Source of the DNA: CAUZFZ01 sp963579025
GTDB taxonomy: Bacteria > Planctomycetota > Planctomycetia > Planctomycetales > Planctomycetaceae
Assembly: GCA_963579025.1 (NCBI GenBank)
Contig: CAUZFZ010000190.1
Span: 1-18,388, forward strand
Direction of reading: 5' to 3'
DNA: 18,388 nucleotides
The position numbers and the translations under genes are program-made. Position 1 is the first letter of the stretch; every line of letters starts with the position of its first letter. The notes below the pieces were generated by a model. That model did not search any database. It was not told where the DNA came from and saw nothing but the letters and a program-made list of their open reading frames with translations. Below are positions 1-7,697 of this stretch, piece after piece.

Positions 1-705
1 TTGGAGCGCCACCTACGGGGCAACTCTGAGGGCCGCCTATCCCGCCGGACTGCGACCTTACGGAGAAAACAGCTCCCACGCTGCAAAAACCGCCGCATAA
101 TCCGCGCCCCACAGAGACTGGACCCGACTCAACCCCGAAGAACGCACGTTCCGACGAGCCTCGTGACAAGAGCGCCGAATAAACGCGGACACCATCCCGA
201 TTGACCGCTGAGCCTGGGCATCCGTTGGACTACGACAACGTCCTGTCAAGGTAAGTGGCCCTGCCGATAAGCTCGCCGGATTTTTTCAGCCGCAGGCGTA
301 CTCGGGTGAGTCTCAATGCAGGGGCTGACCCTGATCACGCTCCCGTCGGATGGCCATTGTTTGGGACGGAGTCGGAATGGAGTCCTGGTACGACGTTGTC
401 ACGCCGAGACTTAAAATTCTGGCCGGTCGGTCATTCCGTCCGATAGTACCGAGGATGCTCAGGCCGGCGACGGTGGCGAGTCATAGAAAGAATGACGCCA
501 AGTGCGGTCGCGGAAGGAGAGACGCAATGGTCGGGCTGACGCTGGACAGCAGTCGTCCCATCGAGGATCCATGAGGTCGCAGAACCCACGTGAGTGCGAG
601 TTGCGTACTTTCTTCACCCAGAGAACTCAAGTAGAGCGAAAGTCGCCAGACTGTGGCCGGACCTGGGAAAACCAAACTCTGGCGAGTTCGGCTACATCCA
701 TCACG
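1..705. other. Left-edge stretch with no supportable gene
   Basis: No open frame here has convincing codon bias, a ribosome binding site or a recognisable domain. The short open frames on both strands are rich in Arg and Ser and look like chance ORFs in GC-rich DNA. In frame 2 of the plus strand, positions 2-100 encode 32 residues ending in TAA with moderately GC-rich third positions. This could be the tail of a gene entering from the left, but I do not recognise it. The last part of the stretch, next to the aldolase stop, carries a hairpin that is listed separately. Confidence 0.4.
643..685 (-). terminator. Hairpin downstream of the aldolase gene (possible terminator)
   Basis: Eight-base perfect arms, TCGCCAGA at 643-650 and TCTGGCGA at 678-685, are extended imperfectly on the inside (TGG at 653-655 with CCA at 672-674). 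The hairpin begins about 20 nt past the aldolase stop in the direction of transcription. Only a short T-rich tract follows on the minus strand, so this is not a textbook intrinsic terminator. It could also be one copy of an intergenic repeat. Confidence 0.35.
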
Positions 706-1479
706 TCACTCGTTCGCTTCAAGTTCCCGCAATTCGTTGAGTCCCGATTTCAGGCCATCAATGCCATGCTGCAGCACGGTGCCCGTGTTGATGAAGCGGT
801 ACCCCTGCTCGTACGAGCGACGGCACTGCTCCATCGTCGCAAAGGTAATGCCGGCCGGTTTTCCGTGGTCTGCGATGCGGGCTGGAAACGAAGCAAGAAA
901 CTCCAGCAGCGTCGGGTGGTTGAACTGACCAATTACGCCCAAAGACGCCGACAGGTCAGCCGGTCCGGCAAAGACGACATCGACGCCTTCGACTGCAGCT
1001 ATTGCATCGAGATTCTCGATTCCTTCGGGAGATTCAATCTGCACAACCACGCACGTTTCTTCATTCGCGACAGGCAGGTAGTCGTCCCAAGTGACGTCCA
1101 TCATCGCCGTCCATAGCGGCGAGATGCCTCGAGAGCCGACGGGCGGATACTTCGCAAATTCAACGGCACGCTTCGCTTCGTCAGCCGTATTGATCTGCGG
1201 AATCATGATGGTGTTGGCGCCTATATCGAGGGCTTTCTTGATCCAACTGGAATCAAGTCCGGGAACACGAACCATGGCCGAGCAACCCACCTGGCGACAC
1301 AGGATGGGCAACCAGCGAACTTCGTAGGTTCCATACGATCGATGCTCCAGGTCGATCCACAGAAAATCGATTCCGCAGTTGATCGTCTGCTTGGCGACAA
1401 TCTCAGACGTGTCCGGAGCCGCAGCCCCCCAGGCTGCGCGACCTTCGGCAACCAACTGCTTGATTCGATTCTGAAACAT
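706..1479 (-). CDS. HpcH/HpaI-family aldolase (class II, metal-dependent)
   Basis: Predicted cytoplasmic aldolase of about 257 residues, the usual length for the HpcH/HpaI family, which cleaves or forms 2-keto acid aldols using a divalent metal and pyruvate enolate. Visible family features (numbered from the longer ATG start at 1491) are WIDLEH at 45-50 with the putative catalytic His50, MVRVPG at 73-78, the GANTIMIPQI strand near 91-100, Arg121 after PPVGS, QIESPEG with metal ligand Glu153, and GPADLSASLG with metal ligand Asp179. I chose the ATG at 1479 because GGAG lies six bases before it, while the ATG at 1491 has no such signal. The substrate cannot be told from sequence. The gene is the last of the minus-strand series but is separated from the preceding one by 177 bp containing a palindrome, so co-transcription is uncertain. 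Confidence 0.9.
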   Translation of the reverse strand: MFQNRIKQLVAEGRAAWGAAAPDTSEIVAKQTINCGIDFLWIDLEHRSYGTYEVRWLPILCRQVGCSAMVRVPGLDSSWIKKALDIGANTIMIPQINTADEAKRAVEFAKYPPVGSRGISPLWTAMMDVTWDDYLPVANEETCVVVQIESPEGIENLDAIAAVEGVDVVFAGPADLSASLGVIGQFNHPTLLEFLASFPARIADHGKPAGITFATMEQCRRSYEQGYRFINTGTVLQHGIDGLKSGLNELRELEANE

Positions 1480-1575
1480 CAGAAACTCCATGGGTGTTAT
1501 GCGAACACGGTCGCGTCGTACTGTCTGGATTCCGAAAACGCGGCGGCGGCTTCATGTCGTAAGCAGCGGCGATTG

Positions 1576-1640
1576 GAACAGAAGGACGCAAAGATCGCGA
1601 AGTCAGGCCGTTTCTTCGCGGCCTTTGCGTCCTTCTGTTC
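1576..1640. repeat. Long intergenic palindrome with 27-bp arms
   Basis: The arms at 1576-1602 and 1614-1640 are complementary over 27 positions, except for one mismatch (1594/1622) and one wobble pair (1595/1621), around an 11-nt loop. The core word is AAGGACGCAAAG. The element lies between the Tat-exported protein and the aldolase, both on the minus strand. It could act as a terminator or processing hairpin. However, the long arms lack a trailing T-run, which looks more like a REP or MITE-type dispersed repeat. No other copy is in this window. Confidence 0.75.
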
Positions 1641-1656
1641 AATCTGCAAAGTCGGG

Positions 1657-2979
1657 CTACACGGGGTCGTACTTCAGGTCTGCCAACTGCGGCGTTTCGA
1701 TGCGCTTGCCGCCGGCGGCTTTGGAGTCATGCAACGCATCCAGAATTCCGGTCACAAGAAGGGTGCGTTCGACCGGATAGCTCGGCTGTCCGGTGCGGAA
1801 CATCGTCTCAATGTGATTGCACAGAAAACTGAAGTGGTCGCGCTGCGGTTTCAGCAACGCTGCATACGTTGAGACAGGTTCCGGCTCCCCTTCGACATCG
1901 GCGGCAAAACTGAATTCCGAGCTGAAGTCCAGACAGACAGCGCCGACGAATCCGTCGGTGTATTCGACACGGAAAACTGTTGACCGCGCAAGTCGATCGA
2001 AGTCGAAGCGTAGTCGATTCGATTCAGGGACTGAGCGCATCGCCGCAGGCACAAGATGTGCCGGCCAGCGCTTGTCCTTTGCCGCCTGCAAAGTGGCTTC
2101 GCCGGAGAGCGCCTGCACGGCTTTCACTCCGGTTTCACCGCCGCGCCGACGTTCGACAAACGACTGCAGAAACTCCAGGCAGTGAAACCCGTAACTCTCG
2201 AAACTGGCTCGGGACACAACGATCGCATCATTCAGCCCGATACCCGATTTAAATTCCAGCGGCGGGATGCGCCAGCCGTGTGGGACGCTCGATCCGGCCA
2301 TCATGGGGAACTGAAGTTCGCGGCTCTGGTCGTACATCCATTTCGCGTTCTCCCAGGAATACGAAAGGTGTTTGTCGTTGAAGACCGGCACGCTGCGACC
2401 CGACTTGCGGAAGACCTTGACGATCTCCTCGAACAGACGCCGTCGTGGATACAGCCTCTGGCCCTTCTCATTCAATGGATAATCGCCGTGTTCGCCGATC
2501 AGCAGTACGGCGTCGACCGCCAGTTCATCGCCACCGAGCGTCAGTGCTTCCGCCGGTGTCTTGTACAGCGGGATGCCATATCGGGCGGCCATGCCGCGTC
2601 CGATGTCCCGGTCAGGGAACTGTTCGATATAGATGCCGTTGACAGTGCAGCGCGGGGAGTGGTTGCGACCGGCGATGCTGTAACCCTCAATGAACTTCGT
2701 GATGATGTCGTCGGCGTGTGAGTACTTCCACCACACTGTCGTGATCGCGGCGATTCGTTTCTTCTTTCCGGACGGAGTTCCCAGTCTGTCCGTCGGAAAC
2801 ACGACGTCCGGACGCGGCAACGCCTGACTGCGCCCGACGTACGAACCGCCGCGGTTGGGCGGCTCGGCTGCATTCGCCTGCCCCATCAGGAAATGGCCAG
2901 CCGTCGCCCCGGTCAGTGCGACACCTGACTGCGACAGGAACTCACGCCGTGACACATCCGATGAATCGTTCTGAGACAT
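1657..2979 (-). CDS. Tat-exported protein of unknown function
   Basis: A 440-residue protein with a clear twin-arginine signal: SRREFL at residues 10-15, a hydrophobic stretch to about residue 33 and an ANA-A cleavage site near 37-38. The mature part begins with a Pro-rich linker, then a Rossmann-like start (KKKRIAAITTVWW, about 72-84). It continues with alternating strands and helices including AVDAVLLIGEHGDYPLN and SVPVFNDKHLSYS. The C-terminal half contains a beta-rich region (FRVEYTDGFVGAVCLDF). The layout vaguely recalls Gfo/Idh/MocA oxidoreductases, but I see no GxGxxG nucleotide motif, so I do not assign a reaction. Tat export suggests the protein folds, possibly with a cofactor, before transport. 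The start follows the upstream gene's stop by 9 bp, so it is almost certainly co-transcribed with the propeller gene at 2989-5073. Confidence 0.85.
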   Translation of the reverse strand: MSQNDSSDVSRREFLSQSGVALTGATAGHFLMGQANAAEPPNRGGSYVGRSQALPRPDVVFPTDRLGTPSGKKKRIAAITTVWWKYSHADDIITKFIEGYSIAGRNHSPRCTVNGIYIEQFPDRDIGRGMAARYGIPLYKTPAEALTLGGDELAVDAVLLIGEHGDYPLNEKGQRLYPRRRLFEEIVKVFRKSGRSVPVFNDKHLSYSWENAKWMYDQSRELQFPMMAGSSVPHGWRIPPLEFKSGIGLNDAIVVSRASFESYGFHCLEFLQSFVERRRGGETGVKAVQALSGEATLQAAKDKRWPAHLVPAAMRSVPESNRLRFDFDRLARSTVFRVEYTDGFVGAVCLDFSSEFSFAADVEGEPEPVSTYAALLKPQRDHFSFLCNHIETMFRTGQPSYPVERTLLVTGILDALHDSKAAGGKRIETPQLADLKYDPV

Positions 2980-2988
2980 GCAGTTCTT

Positions 2989-5073
2989 TCAACGGAAATA
3001 GGTGTTGGGCGTGACGAGGTATTTCAGCAGGTGAGTTCCTGCTCCCATGTAGAACTCGCCTGGCTTTCCTTCAACGATCTGATAGAGCCCGGAACGTGGC
3101 GGCGTTTCGAGATACTCAAGTTGGTTTGTCTCCACGTTCAGTCGGTACAGGTCGCGATGGGAAACCCCGTAGACGTTTCCGTCGCGGGCCACAGTGATGT
3201 GCAACATGCCAACATCTTCCGGGACGCCAGCCAGTGGTGTTCCCTGCCCACGGATCTTCCAGGTCCGCTCGACCTTGAATTCGCGCGGGTGGAAACGGAG
3301 CAGAATCTGATTGTCGGTCGTGGCATACACTCGCTGGTCAACTGCGTTGTAGCGAATGGCCACGACCGCCTTCGCTTTCGGGACGACAGAATCTTCGAAG
3401 ATGCGTTTACCGGTGGAGGGGTCGAAAGCAAACAACGTTGCTTCTCTGGCACGATCTCCTGAGCCGCGACCGCCGTGGATATTCGTTCCGCCGAAGATGA
3501 GACGATCATCGGCTGTGACAGATTGAACGCTGCGTCTGACGTCGCGGAAGACTCGAGCCTTGCCCGACTGTGGACTGAACGCGATCAGCGATCCACCCGG
3601 ATGCCCATAGTTGGCTCGACAGGCGATGTAGACCTTTCCGTTCGGCCCGGGCACGTATTCGAATGGACGATTCGCCGCATGCGGATCGTCGCCGCCAAGT
3701 TGTGCGATCCGCCGTGGATTGGCATCTTCTGCTGTGCCCTGTCCTTCGAAGTCGGGAGTCCACGGATGGCGCGAGTCGTACTCGCCCCAGTGGCCACCAC
3801 CATACGTGCCGAAGTAAACGCGGTGGTCAACCTGAATCGTGTTGTACACCTCGCCCCCGCGCCAGCCCACATGGCCAAGATCAACAAGACGATCCGTCGC
3901 GGTGTCACACCGAAACAGATGCATCCCGATGATGTTCGTGCCGTAAATGGCCCCGTCACGTCCGCGGTTCAGACCGCATATCTGAGTGCCCCGTTTTCCC
4001 TCGTAGCTGATGCCCCTGACCGTCACCGAGCCACTGACGAGGTTGATCGCCGCATAGCGGGCTTGCGGGTGGTCAACGCAGGCTGCCAACTGGCCATTCG
4101 AACTGAAGCACAGGTAACCCTCAAACGGCAGCCCGCAAATGCGTCGCCAGGTGTTCGCTTTCAAGTCGACTCGCACCAGTAAACGACCAATCCGACCGAT
4201 AACGCCCGTGGACAGTGAAGCCGTGACGAGAGACAGGGTGGAAGGCTTCGGGAGACTAATCGCCGGACTAAGGAGCGAATCGAGCGATACGGCTCTGACC
4301 TTTTCGTAACGGGAATTGTAGACATCAAACCCGTCGGCCGTGGGATTGAGTACCTGGTCGCCAAACACCACGAAGTCACGCGACTTGAGCGACTTGACCG
4401 TTTCGAATGTCCCGGCCTCAACGTCGATCTCGACAACCGCATCGGGCGGCGCTCGGTTCACGGAGCCGAGCAGTTTTCCGTCCGAGGTAAAATACAGGTT
4501 GCGCAGCCAGGTGTTCTGGTTCTCGACAACGGGAGGAGGCACCATCTGGCCGAGGTCCGTCCATTCGTCGGCGTCTGGCGAATAGCGGAAGAGTCGTCCC
4601 TGCTGGTGTGTCCCGATGTAGACATTGCCATCAGGGCCGATGACGCCACCGACGCAGCGATTCCGCGGAGTTGGCGCCAGGCCAAGCCTCTCGATCCTGC
4701 GCTTGCGGGGATCAAATCGCAGCAGCTCATTACCCGGATGTGTCAGGCCGGAATACGTGTAGAGATACAGTACGCCGTCGTCCGCCTCGATAATTCCGCC
4801 AACTTCCCGGGCCGGAACGTCGTGTTCATCGAGTAGCTCGCCGGTCTCAAAGTCGAGGCCGTAAAGAACGGCACCGTCCTGCGAGCTTTCCTGTGACCAC
4901 AGGATGTCCCGCTCGAGCACGGGGTCGTGGATGAGCCATGCATATCGCTGCCATGCGCCGACCACTGGCCGGCCCAGATCACGGTACTCTCCAGCCCCGA
5001 CCTGCGATCCAGCGGTCAACAGTCCGGCAACAAGAAACAATTGATGCATCACGGGACGAAAGTGGTGACTCAT
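2989..5073 (-). CDS. Large secreted beta-propeller protein
   Basis: A 694-residue protein with an N-terminal signal peptide (hydrophobic core LFLVAGLLTAG, cleavage near residues 27-28). Most of its length consists of blade-like repeats of the type GPDGNVYIGTH...LFRYSPDADEW, GRDGAIYGTNI...LFRCDTATDR, GPNGKVYIACR...LIAFSPQSGK and RDGNVYGVSHRDLYRLN. This is the pattern of seven- or eight-bladed propellers such as SMP-30/NHL/YVTN-type domains. No catalytic set can be named. Most likely it is a periplasmic or cell-surface binding or scaffold protein. The ATG at 5073 is supported by GGAG seven bases upstream; a second ATG at 5049 lies directly before the hydrophobic core. It sits 37 bp after the TolB-like gene and 9 bp before the Tat protein, forming a three-gene export cluster. 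It ends in TGA. Confidence 0.85.
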   Translation of the reverse strand: MSHHFRPVMHQLFLVAGLLTAGSQVGAGEYRDLGRPVVGAWQRYAWLIHDPVLERDILWSQESSQDGAVLYGLDFETGELLDEHDVPAREVGGIIEADDGVLYLYTYSGLTHPGNELLRFDPRKRRIERLGLAPTPRNRCVGGVIGPDGNVYIGTHQQGRLFRYSPDADEWTDLGQMVPPPVVENQNTWLRNLYFTSDGKLLGSVNRAPPDAVVEIDVEAGTFETVKSLKSRDFVVFGDQVLNPTADGFDVYNSRYEKVRAVSLDSLLSPAISLPKPSTLSLVTASLSTGVIGRIGRLLVRVDLKANTWRRICGLPFEGYLCFSSNGQLAACVDHPQARYAAINLVSGSVTVRGISYEGKRGTQICGLNRGRDGAIYGTNIIGMHLFRCDTATDRLVDLGHVGWRGGEVYNTIQVDHRVYFGTYGGGHWGEYDSRHPWTPDFEGQGTAEDANPRRIAQLGGDDPHAANRPFEYVPGPNGKVYIACRANYGHPGGSLIAFSPQSGKARVFRDVRRSVQSVTADDRLIFGGTNIHGGRGSGDRAREATLFAFDPSTGKRIFEDSVVPKAKAVVAIRYNAVDQRVYATTDNQILLRFHPREFKVERTWKIRGQGTPLAGVPEDVGMLHITVARDGNVYGVSHRDLYRLNVETNQLEYLETPPRSGLYQIVEGKPGEFYMGAGTHLLKYLVTPNTYFR

Positions 5074-5110
5074 TAGTGAACTCCACTGCGATCAAAACTG
5101 CGCGACTCCG

Positions 5111-5968
5111 TCAATCACCGACGGTCAGCTCGAACAAATCAAAACGACCATTGCGTTCCGCCACGTAGACAAGTCGTTTTCCATCCGGGTGCCAGGCTGC
5201 GTAGTCGTCGCGTTCATCATGCTCCGTCAGCCGACGAAGCTGCGACCCGTCAGCATGGATTACATAGATCTCGTAATTACTGTCACGGTTACTTGTGAAG
5301 GCGATTCGACGGTTGTCTCGTGACCAGTTCGGCCTCATGTCCAACCCCACGCCTGACGTCAGCAGGCGAACGTTATCTCCGTCGCGATCCATCAGAAACA
5401 GGTCGAAGTCACCATCCCGGCTGGACGCAAAGGCAATGGTCGTTCCGTCCGGTGAATATGCCGGCCAGTCGTTTCGACCTCCTGACTGCGCAATGGCTTC
5501 TTCTTTTCCGCTGGCGATGTGCCGTCGAAAGAGCTGACCCGACAGGTTGTAGATCAACTCGCGACCATCCGGAGACAGTGCCGCGTTCCACGACGTCTTG
5601 CGGTTCGTCGCGATAGTCTGCTCCGTTCCGGCCTTGAGGTCTTCGACGATCAGGCTGCAGACGTCGTTACCAGTCATCCGTTGAAAGGCCAGAGTCTCCC
5701 CATCGGCGGAAATCCCGGGTCGGAATTCAACGAGGCTCGATTTCGGATGGAATCGAGTGGACTCGCCCGTATCGAGATTCAGCCATTTCAGCACCAGACG
5801 CGGTGACGCGTGCCGGACCGAGTAGAGCACAGCCTTGCCGCTATCCATATAAATCGGATCGCGTTTGAGTAGACCGTCCAATGTCAGACGCCGAGTCGGC
5901 CCGCCCGCGTTGAGTGTGGGACTGCTCGTCAGAGCAAACAGCAGGAGCAGTGTCGTCTTCACGTTCAC
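5111..5968 (-). CDS. Secreted TolB-like (PD40) beta-propeller protein
   Basis: A 285-residue protein with a signal peptide (KTTLLLLFALTSSPTLNA, cleavage near residue 21). It has WD40-like PD40 repeats in the C-terminal two thirds: LSPDGRELIY at 131-140, YSPDGTTIAFASSRDGDFDLF at 171-191, WSRDNRRIAFTSNRDSNYEIY at 215-235 and WHPDGKRLVYVAERNGRFDLF at 259-279. These repeats resemble the propeller of TolB, but the N-terminal TolB domain is absent and the protein is shorter than TolB. No other Tol-Pal gene is nearby, so it should not be called TolB. The start codon is GTG at 5968; the GTG six bases downstream is an alternative, and neither has a strong ribosome binding site. It is the first gene of the three-gene cluster with 2989-5073 and 1657-2979. 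Confidence 0.85.
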   Translation of the reverse strand: MNVKTTLLLLFALTSSPTLNAGGPTRRLTLDGLLKRDPIYMDSGKAVLYSVRHASPRLVLKWLNLDTGESTRFHPKSSLVEFRPGISADGETLAFQRMTGNDVCSLIVEDLKAGTEQTIATNRKTSWNAALSPDGRELIYNLSGQLFRRHIASGKEEAIAQSGGRNDWPAYSPDGTTIAFASSRDGDFDLFLMDRDGDNVRLLTSGVGLDMRPNWSRDNRRIAFTSNRDSNYEIYVIHADGSQLRRLTEHDERDDYAAWHPDGKRLVYVAERNGRFDLFELTVGD

Positions 5969-5999
5969 CGCAATTCGTTTCGACAGTTCAAAGCAGTCC

Positions 6000-6139
6000 C
6001 AGTAGTTCCGGGTTCACTGGCTTGGAAAGGGGTCGGGAGGGTCGGGAGTCTTTTTCGGACAACGACTTACCACAATGCGGGGATCTCCGGCGAAAAAGAC
6101 TCCCGACCCCCTCGCTGCCCAACCATCCTGGAACTACTG
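6000..6139. repeat. MITE-like nested inverted repeat
   Basis: Two nested perfect inverted repeats: outer arms CAGTAGTTCC at 6000-6009 and GGAACTACTG at 6130-6139, and inner arms GGTCGGGAGTCTTTTTC at 6040-6056 and its complement at 6092-6108. The left side also has a 9-bp tandem duplication (GGTCGGGAG at 6031-6039 and 6040-6048). The right outer arm includes the stop codon of the DUF1501 gene, so the element reaches into the coding end. It fills most of the spacer between DUF1501 and the TolB-like gene. The nested symmetry over about 140 bp suggests a small non-autonomous mobile element or dispersed palindrome. It may also serve as a transcription barrier. Confidence 0.7.
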
Positions 6140-7489
6140 AATCAATCCATCAATGGGGCGTCCGTTGGGAAGCACACGCAACTCGGCTCGTTGTTCTGTC
6201 GTAATTCCTGCCAGTTCCAGAATGGTTGTGCCCACCATCTCCGGCGTGACCGGATCGGTCACCGGGTCATAAGCCAGATCATCGCTGGCTCCGACAACTC
6301 TCCCCGGCTGGATACCGCCACCCGCCCACAAGGAACTCTGGCAGCGACTCCAGTGATCGCGTCCGCCGTTGGCCGATATCTTCGGCGTGCGACCAAATTC
6401 ACCCATGGCGACGACGAGTGTCGAATCCAGCAGGCCGCGTTGCTCCAGGTCGTCGATCAGCGCCGCTGCCGCGCGGTCAAAGATTGGCCCGTGGCGGTCC
6501 GTCATGTGCTCAAAGTTCAGCCAGTGCGTGTCCCAGCCGAAGTCTGTTCGCGTGTCATAGATATTCTCGACCCACTTGCTCCAGTTGACCTGAATGTACG
6601 GGACTTCCGCTTCCACCAGGCGTCTCGCGAGCAGACAACTCTGGCCGAACTGAGTGAATCCGTAGTTGCCTCGTGAGACGTCGTCTTCCTGAGACAGATC
6701 AAATGTGCGGCGTCCCTCTTTGGAGGTCAGCAGTTGCCACGCACGTAGCACGTCGTGTTCCCAATCGGATATGCGTCCCGGCGCCACCTGCTGTCGCAGT
6801 TGAAGATCACGCAGCAACTGGCGCCGGTCCGACAGGCGGTCGAAGCCCAGCCCGTCCAGCAGTTCGAGCGTCGGCAGTTCGACGTCATCGAGTTCTGTGC
6901 AGCGCACGGGAAAGGGATCGTACGCCGAGCCCCAGATGCCGCCGCCAAAACCCTGCATGTCGGCGATTGCCGTCGTGAGTTTGCCAGGTCCGATCGCGAT
7001 AAATGGCGGTAGTTCGCTGCGCCGCTGAAAGACACGATGCACGACAGAGCCGAAGTTGGGCTGATAGTCGACATCCGCGTTATTGCGACCGCGTCCGCCA
7101 GTTAACGCGATTGAGCCGGCGATGCGATGAGCGGTGTCGTAGTTGATTTGCGAACGGACAACTGACATGCGGTCTGTCCGAGCGGCAAGACGCGGAAACA
7201 GCTCAGAGAATCGCAGACCGGGAGTTTTCGTCTGGATGGATGCAAACGGACCGCGGACTTCCGCGGGTGCATCAGGTTTTGGATCGAACGTATCGAGATG
7301 ACTTGGTCCTCCCCACATCCAGAGCAGCACAATCGACTTTGCCCGAGGTGCCAGGTCTTCGGCCATCGCGGGAGACATCTGCCTGAGCAAAGCTGGCAGG
7401 CCGGCGCATGAGACTCGCATCAGGTCGCGACGATCGAGTCGCGAAGCCAATTCCGATGCATGCGAAGATGAGGTCACTGCTTGTGGCAT
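6134..7489 (-). CDS. DUF1501 family protein (sulfatase-like fold)
   Basis: A protein of about 451 residues from the DUF1501 family, which is abundant in planctomycetes and has an alkaline-phosphatase/sulfatase-like fold. Visible features from the chosen start are a Tat-like LDRRDLMRVS at 18-27, IVLLWMWGGPSHLDTFDPKP near 53-72, RGPFASIQT, PGLRFSELFPRLA, a VVAMGEFGRTP motif in the C-terminal third and the GGRDHW motif after it. Enzymatic activity has not been generally established for the family. The open frame extends to 7612, but the added residues are basic and unlike any signal. The ATG at 7489, with AAAGG just upstream, leaves the RRD motif in the expected place. The usual partner, a DUF1549/DUF1553 cytochrome-like protein, is absent from this window. 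Transcription is divergent from the glycosyltransferase gene. Confidence 0.9.
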   Translation of the reverse strand: MPQAVTSSSHASELASRLDRRDLMRVSCAGLPALLRQMSPAMAEDLAPRAKSIVLLWMWGGPSHLDTFDPKPDAPAEVRGPFASIQTKTPGLRFSELFPRLAARTDRMSVVRSQINYDTAHRIAGSIALTGGRGRNNADVDYQPNFGSVVHRVFQRRSELPPFIAIGPGKLTTAIADMQGFGGGIWGSAYDPFPVRCTELDDVELPTLELLDGLGFDRLSDRRQLLRDLQLRQQVAPGRISDWEHDVLRAWQLLTSKEGRRTFDLSQEDDVSRGNYGFTQFGQSCLLARRLVEAEVPYIQVNWSKWVENIYDTRTDFGWDTHWLNFEHMTDRHGPIFDRAAAALIDDLEQRGLLDSTLVVAMGEFGRTPKISANGGRDHWSRCQSSLWAGGGIQPGRVVGASDDLAYDPVTDPVTPEMVGTTILELAGITTEQRAELRVLPNGRPIDGLIQ

Positions 7490-7627
7490 GAGGCCTTTCA
7501 CGTCCAGAAGTTGACCGAGCATCCTCAACCACTGGCCGCCTCGCAACACCATGAGGTTCGAGTCGGATGAACTCCGTCGGTTGCGGCAACGCCGCGCAAT
7601 GCTTGCCTGCACGCGGATTGTGTCACG

Positions 7628-7663
7628 CGCAGCGAACGCTCACACTTGGCACCGTTCGCTGCG
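7628..7663. promoter_or_regulatory. Perfect 11-bp inverted repeat in divergent intergenic region
   Basis: CGCAGCGAACG at 7628-7638 and CGTTCGCTGCG at 7653-7663 are exact reverse complements separated by 14 nt. They lie in the 208-bp spacer between the divergent DUF1501 and glycosyltransferase genes, about 35 bp before the latter's start codon. This could be an operator for a dimeric regulator or a leader hairpin. I could not place convincing -35/-10 boxes around it. Confidence 0.5.
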
Positions 7664-7697
7664 GACTACAGCCACGACTCCGGATTCGTACCCATTC

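Noticed and set aside
2..100. Tail of a plus-strand gene entering from the left edge
   Set aside because: Thirty-two residues with moderate codon bias and no recognisable motif are too little to call a gene.
7490..7612. Longer N-terminus for the DUF1501 protein
   Set aside because: The extra 41 residues are Arg-rich and precede the expected Tat-like RRD segment; ATG 7489 fits the family.
7551..7697. Longer N-terminus for the glycosyltransferase
   Set aside because: The extra 49 residues are basic and precede the canonical MHVAHVITRL start; they also span the inverted repeat in the divergent spacer.
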